Notes under the pieces: generated by a model | What the model was told of the DNA's origin: nothing | The model's database searches: none | Seen by the model: the letters and a program-made list of their open reading frames with translations, nothing else | Shown: piece by piece, positions 61,040 to 64,000 of the stretch | How positions within the stretch are numbered: position 1 is the stretch's first letter | Layout: each line of letters opens with the position of its first letter | Translations under genes and position numbers: made by a program | Assembly (NCBI GenBank): GCA_963714255.1 | Contig: CAVQNU010000025.1 | Coordinates: forward strand, 43,383 to 107,382 | From: Rhodovastum sp963714255 | Lineage (GTDB): Bacteria > Pseudomonadota > Alphaproteobacteria > Acetobacterales > Acetobacteraceae | DNA length: 64,000 nucleotides | Direction: 5' to 3'

Positions 61040-61549
61040 TTAGTGACGCGGCTGCCGCCGTGCCAGCGCCGCGAAGGGCGAGGCGGCCGGGGCCTCGCCC
61101 GCCTCCGGCAATGCCACCCCGGGCTTGCGCGGATAGGGATCGAGCGCCAGGGCCAGCTGCTCGGCGGCCGCCTCGCCGAGATCGATGGTGCCGCCCTGAT
61201 AGGCGATCTCGTCGTCCGACTCCGGATCATCGTCGTCGGACTGGCGGCCGGCGGGCACGAAGCGGACCCGGAAGCGCTCCTCGGTCACGGTCTCGAAGGC
61301 ATCGAGCGTGACCACGCAGTCGCGCACCACCCGCGCGCGCAGATGGCCCTCCGCCCGCACCACCCCGCCGGGTTCGGCGGTCAGGGCGAACCGGCAGACG
61401 AAATCGAGCACCGCCGGGATGGCCATGCGCAGCGCCAGGGCGCGGCATTCCGCCTCGTCTGCCCGCACCTCCTCCGCCAGACCGGCCGGACCGATGCGGT
61501 CGACCGCCAGCGGGCGGTGAAGTTCCGGCCGGTGCGGGCCGGCGCTCAC
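61040..61549 (-). CDS. YceD/DUF177 protein
   Basis: Member of the YceD (DUF177) family, 169 residues, read from a GTG at 61549 that overlaps the stop of the preceding gene (GTGA). It contains the family core EGHLRARVVRDCVVTLDAFETVTEERFRVRFVP followed by an acidic stretch (DDDDPESDDEIAY) and IDLGEAAAEQLALALDPYPRKPG. In most alphas it precedes rpmF, as here, and has been linked to 23S rRNA processing. Function in this organism is by analogy. Confidence 0.9.
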   Translation of the reverse strand: MSAGPHRPELHRPLAVDRIGPAGLAEEVRADEAECRALALRMAIPAVLDFVCRFALTAEPGGVVRAEGHLRARVVRDCVVTLDAFETVTEERFRVRFVPAGRQSDDDDPESDDEIAYQGGTIDLGEAAAEQLALALDPYPRKPGVALPEAGEAPAASPFAALARRQPRH

Positions 61550-62091
61550 GGCTGCGCCGCCGCGGCCGTTGCGGCCGGCAGGAAAGCGACGCGGCCGTCG
61601 ATGAGCGGCTGGCCGGCCAGATGGGCCGCCTGCGCACGCACGATGGCGGCGAGCAGCGCCGGGCCATCCCCCGCCGCCGCACCGCGCCAGACGTTGCGCA
61701 GCAGCGCCGCCTGCAGGGCGGCGGCATCGCCGGCATCGAGCGCACTGGCATAGGCGGTGGCGCGACCGTTGAACGCCTCCCACATCACCTTCACCTTCTT
61801 GCCGACCGACAGATCGCCGACGCCCATTTCGCGCAGGTTCACGTCCATGTCGTTGAACATGGCGTCGAATACCGCCTGAGCGAGGTCGGGTCCCGGTCTG
61901 GGCTGGGCCTGCAGGCGGCGGATCACCAGGAAGGTGTGCAGGCCTACCAGGTCGAACCGTCCGTCCAGCGTGTCGGCCACGCCGACGGCGGTGTACAGGA
62001 ACGGATCGCGCGCCGCCGCCACCGCGGCGACGTACAGCGTATAGCCGGCCCGCTCGTGGGGATTGCGACGCAAGAAGCTGAAAACGCCCAT
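61546..62091 (-). CDS. ubiquinol-cytochrome c chaperone (CBP3-like)
   Basis: Member of the ubiquinol-cytochrome c chaperone family, 181 residues from the ATG at 62091 (MGVFSFLRRNPHERAGYTLYVAAVAAARDP). Family blocks are LYTAVGVADTLDGRFDLVGLHTFLVIRRLQ, FDAMFNDMDVNLREMGVGDLSVGKKVKVMWEAFNGR, and AYASALDAGD. Eukaryotic CBP3 assists cytochrome bc1 assembly; the bacterial role is inferred. It overlaps yceD by 4 nt and is divergent from bamE. Confidence 0.92.
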   Translation of the reverse strand: MGVFSFLRRNPHERAGYTLYVAAVAAARDPFLYTAVGVADTLDGRFDLVGLHTFLVIRRLQAQPRPGPDLAQAVFDAMFNDMDVNLREMGVGDLSVGKKVKVMWEAFNGRATAYASALDAGDAAALQAALLRNVWRGAAAGDGPALLAAIVRAQAAHLAGQPLIDGRVAFLPAATAAAAQP

Positions 62092-62264
62092 CAACCGCTC
62101 CTTCTCCGGCCGGTTCCGCAAGCCGATCCCGCAGACAGGATCGATTGACACTTCCGGGCCGCCGTGACACCCGATACACCTAGCGCCGCCGTCGTGGCGG
62201 TCAACGCCGTGCCGTGCCGTGCAACCCTGCGCATTTGTGCGGCATCCAGGAGGACGACCCCGCT

Positions 62265-62780
62265 TTGTTCACGCTGCCCGCCCGTCTGTTCGCCGTCCTG
62301 CTGGCCTCGGCCGCGCTGGGCGGGTGCAGCCTGCCCGCGTTCATGACCTTCCCGCCGCAGGTGCGCGGCAACAAGGTGGATGAGGCGCTGGTCGCCCAGC
62401 TCGTTCCCGGCACGTCCACCCGCGCCGACGTAACCGCGCTGATCGGCACGCCCACCGCCCGCGCGACCTTCGACGACAACACCTGGCTGTATATCGGCGA
62501 GGTCACCAAGCCGGTCATCGCCTCCACCAATGCGGTGCTGGACCAGCAGGTGGTGGTGCTGACCTTCGATCAGCAGGGCATATTGCGCAGCATCGAAAAG
62601 AAGTCCCAGAGCGATTCGGTGCCAGTGGCAGTGGTGTCGCGCGCCACCCCCGCGCCTGGCAACGACGCCTCGTTCCTGCAGCAGCTTTTGGGCAATGTGG
62701 GGCGGTTCAGCCCGCTGCCGACCAACACCGGCAGCGCCGGCGGCCAGAGCAACAACAGGAACACCCAGGGGAATTTCTGA
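62265..62780 (+). CDS. bamE: outer-membrane assembly lipoprotein BamE
   Basis: Small subunit of the BAM complex, 171 residues from a TTG at 62265. AGGAGG (62248-62253) lies 11 nt before this TTG, and the resulting peptide (LFTLPARLFAVLLASAALGGCS) is a clean lipoprotein signal with lipobox LGGC. The ATG at 62214 would put an uncharged leader before it and lacks a Shine-Dalgarno. The SmpA/OmlA core is GNKVDEALVAQLVPGTSTRADVTALIGTPTARATFDDNTWLYIGE. The C-terminal tail (Asn/Gly-rich) is low complexity. It is divergent from the CBP3-like gene. Confidence 0.92.
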   Translation: MFTLPARLFAVLLASAALGGCSLPAFMTFPPQVRGNKVDEALVAQLVPGTSTRADVTALIGTPTARATFDDNTWLYIGEVTKPVIASTNAVLDQQVVVLTFDQQGILRSIEKKSQSDSVPVAVVSRATPAPGNDASFLQQLLGNVGRFSPLPTNTGSAGGQSNNRNTQGNF

Positions 62781-62911
62781 CGCCGGCCGGCTGATCCGGT
62801 TTCGCCCCAGGCGGCAGACGCGGGCAGGGCAGCGGCGGCGCAAGTGCCGGTGCTGTGCGCTGGTCGGCGCGGCGCCGTCAAAGCGTGGGTTCCTATTCAA
62901 GAGGCTGATGC

Positions 62912-63980
62912 ATGACGGGCTGGCGCGGATTTCAGTCGCTGTTGCGAACGGAATTGCGCGATCTGGCGACGATCAAGTCCAGTGACCGGCGCTGGCAGAT
63001 GCCGTTCTGCGCGGCATTGGCCTCGGGCTTGCCGCTGCTGGTCGGGGCTTATTTCGACCGCCTGGATTATGGCCTGGTCTCGTCACTCGGCGGGATGGTG
63101 TTTCTATACGCGCCGAATACGCCGTTGCACCACCGCATGGTTTCCCTCATGGCCAGCGGGTTCGCCATGAGCGCCTGCTATGCGCTGGGAGTGATGAGCC
63201 ATTTCTTTCCCATGCTGCTGGTGCCGGTGCTGGGCTGCATCACCATCCTGGTTTCGATGGTGTGCCGGTTTTATGCGCTGGGTCCGCCGGGGGCGTTGTT
63301 TTTCGTCATGGCGGCGTCGATCGGAATTTATTCGCCGATCGATGTCGTGCAGGTGCCGCTGCAGGTGGGGCTGCTCACCATGGGGTGTCTGCTGGCCTGC
63401 CTGATCGCCTTCTTTTACAGCATTTATATCTTGCGGCTGGAGGAGCCGCGGCCGGTCGGCAGTTTGCCGGTGGCGAGTTTTGATTTCGTCGTCTTCAATT
63501 CGGTCGTGATCGGCCTGTTCGTGGGGATTTCACTGGCCCTGGCGCAGGTGTTCCACATGGAGCGGGCGTATTGGGTGCCGGTGAGTTGTCTGGCCGGGAT
63601 TCAGGAAGTTTCGCTGCGGGCGGTGTGGAGCAAGCATTTGCAGCGTATCGGCGGCACCGGCATCGGGCTGGTTCTGGCGGGGGGGCTGTTGCTGCTGCCG
63701 CTCGACAAATGGAGCGTGTCCTTGATGATGATTGCGTTGACGTTCGCAATCGAGAACTCTGGTGGTGCGGCATTACGGCCTGGCGGTGATTTTCATTACG
63801 CCGCTGACGATTTTTCTCGCCGAGGGCAGCAGGCTTGGGCAGGGCGCGGCGGATGCGATGTTGCAGGCGCGTCTGCTCGATACGGTTCTCGGGTGCGTCG
63901 TAGGGATCATTGGCGGGATTTGCCTGCACAGCCCGCGTTTTCGCGACGTTCTGGGCCGTCAGCTCAGGCGCTTTGCTTAA
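62912..63980 (+). CDS. FUSC-like membrane protein, interrupted by one +1 frameshift
   Basis: Inner-membrane protein of the FUSC / aromatic-acid exporter type. Two sets of hydrophobic segments flank a short cytoplasmic part. The N-terminal half has LASGLPLLVGAYFDRLDYGLVSSLGGMVFLYAPNTP and the second half MERAYWVPVSCLAGIQEVSLRAVWSKHLQRIGGTGIG. The frame then breaks: removing one T near 63758 joins FAIEN to LVVRHYGLAVIFITPLTIFLAEGSRLGQG, giving about 355 residues and a stop at 63980. The reading after the shift is strongly family-like, so the insertion is recent or a sequence error. Transported substrate unknown. Confidence 0.85.
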
Positions 63981-64000
63981 GTAGCGGGGTCAAGGGGCCT
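63981..64000. repeat. palindromic element, copy 14, cut by window edge
   Basis: GTAGCGGGGTCAAGGGGCCT directly after the FUSC stop matches the spacer and start of the right half of composite copies (AAGTAGCGGGGTCCAGGGG). The rest lies outside the window. Confidence 0.7.

Noticed and set aside
4920..63990. Core palindromes as classical intrinsic terminators
   Set aside because: The hairpins are strong and well placed, but none is followed by a U-tract, so they are listed as repeats and not called Rho-independent terminators.

Overview
The window is very GC-rich (by eye near 70%), densely packed and strongly biased to G/C at third codon positions. Gene content and order point to an alphaproteobacterium, most likely Rhodospirillales/Acetobacteraceae. 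The markers are the dusB-ntrB-ntrC-ntrY-ntrX block, the block CBP3-like chaperone / YceD / rpmF / plsX / fabH / ihfA / merR with bamE divergent from it, a fused ispDF, and a glnB-glnA pair. The family-level placement is inference. No integrase, transposase, CRISPR array or prophage gene was seen.

Layout. 1-8 kb: a truncated SDR next to diaminopropionate ammonia-lyase, an acyltransferase-3, a frameshifted NodT-type outer-membrane lipoprotein, a peptide-type solute-binding protein and an M20 dipeptidase. 8-15 kb: a complete branched-chain amino-acid ABC transporter (binding protein, livH, livM, livG, livF) behind an aspartate dehydrogenase, then tRNA-His and an aminotransferase; with DpaL and the dipeptidase this is an amino-acid uptake and breakdown neighbourhood. 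15-21 kb: glnB-glnA behind a candidate sigma-54 promoter, convergent with a large hybrid PAS histidine kinase. 21-25 kb: a cell-wall run (tmk, D-Ala-D-Ala carboxypeptidase, RlpA-SPOR, MltB-like transglycosylase). 25-38 kb: metabolic and envelope genes (MmgE/PrpD, LpxR-like, TPR protein, Cys/Met-metabolism PLP enzyme, a DUF2061-like protein, malate synthase G, HiPIP, a CNNM/CBS protein, a second SDR). 38-42 kb: a GNAT, then a putative restriction endonuclease / adenine methyltransferase pair and a DUF2189 protein. 42-48 kb: nikR with a NiCoT nickel transporter under a recognisable NikR operator, a hemerythrin-like protein, and a four-gene glycosyltransferase / DedA-like / DUF6134 run. 48-56 kb: the nitrogen-control operon dusB-ntrBC-ntrYX. 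56-64 kb: ispDF, tRNA-Pro and the housekeeping block, ending in bamE and a FUSC-like membrane protein.

Regulatory logic. NtrC, the sigma-54 activator with a GAFTGA loop, is encoded about 37 kb from a GG-N10-GC promoter in front of glnB-glnA, so the window holds both the nitrogen-control two-component system and its most likely target. NikR and its operator form a self-contained nickel circuit.

The most unusual feature is a family of short palindromic elements with a shared core (GGCCAGGGC-TCT-GCCCTGGCC). About 15 full or partial copies are present, mostly just after stop codons. In several copies the inverted symmetry runs on into sequence found only at that locus, up to a 198-bp near-palindrome at 41461-41658 and a perfect 67-bp one at 32984-33050. 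Two proteins (the hybrid kinase and the GNAT) read into copies and carry repeat-encoded C-terminal tails.

A second recurring feature is that four genes, carrying five shifts in total, each need single-base deletions to restore a family-typical frame (nodT twice, glcB, SDR, FUSC); livM may be another. Because every event is a +1 insertion, sequence error is as likely as real decay.
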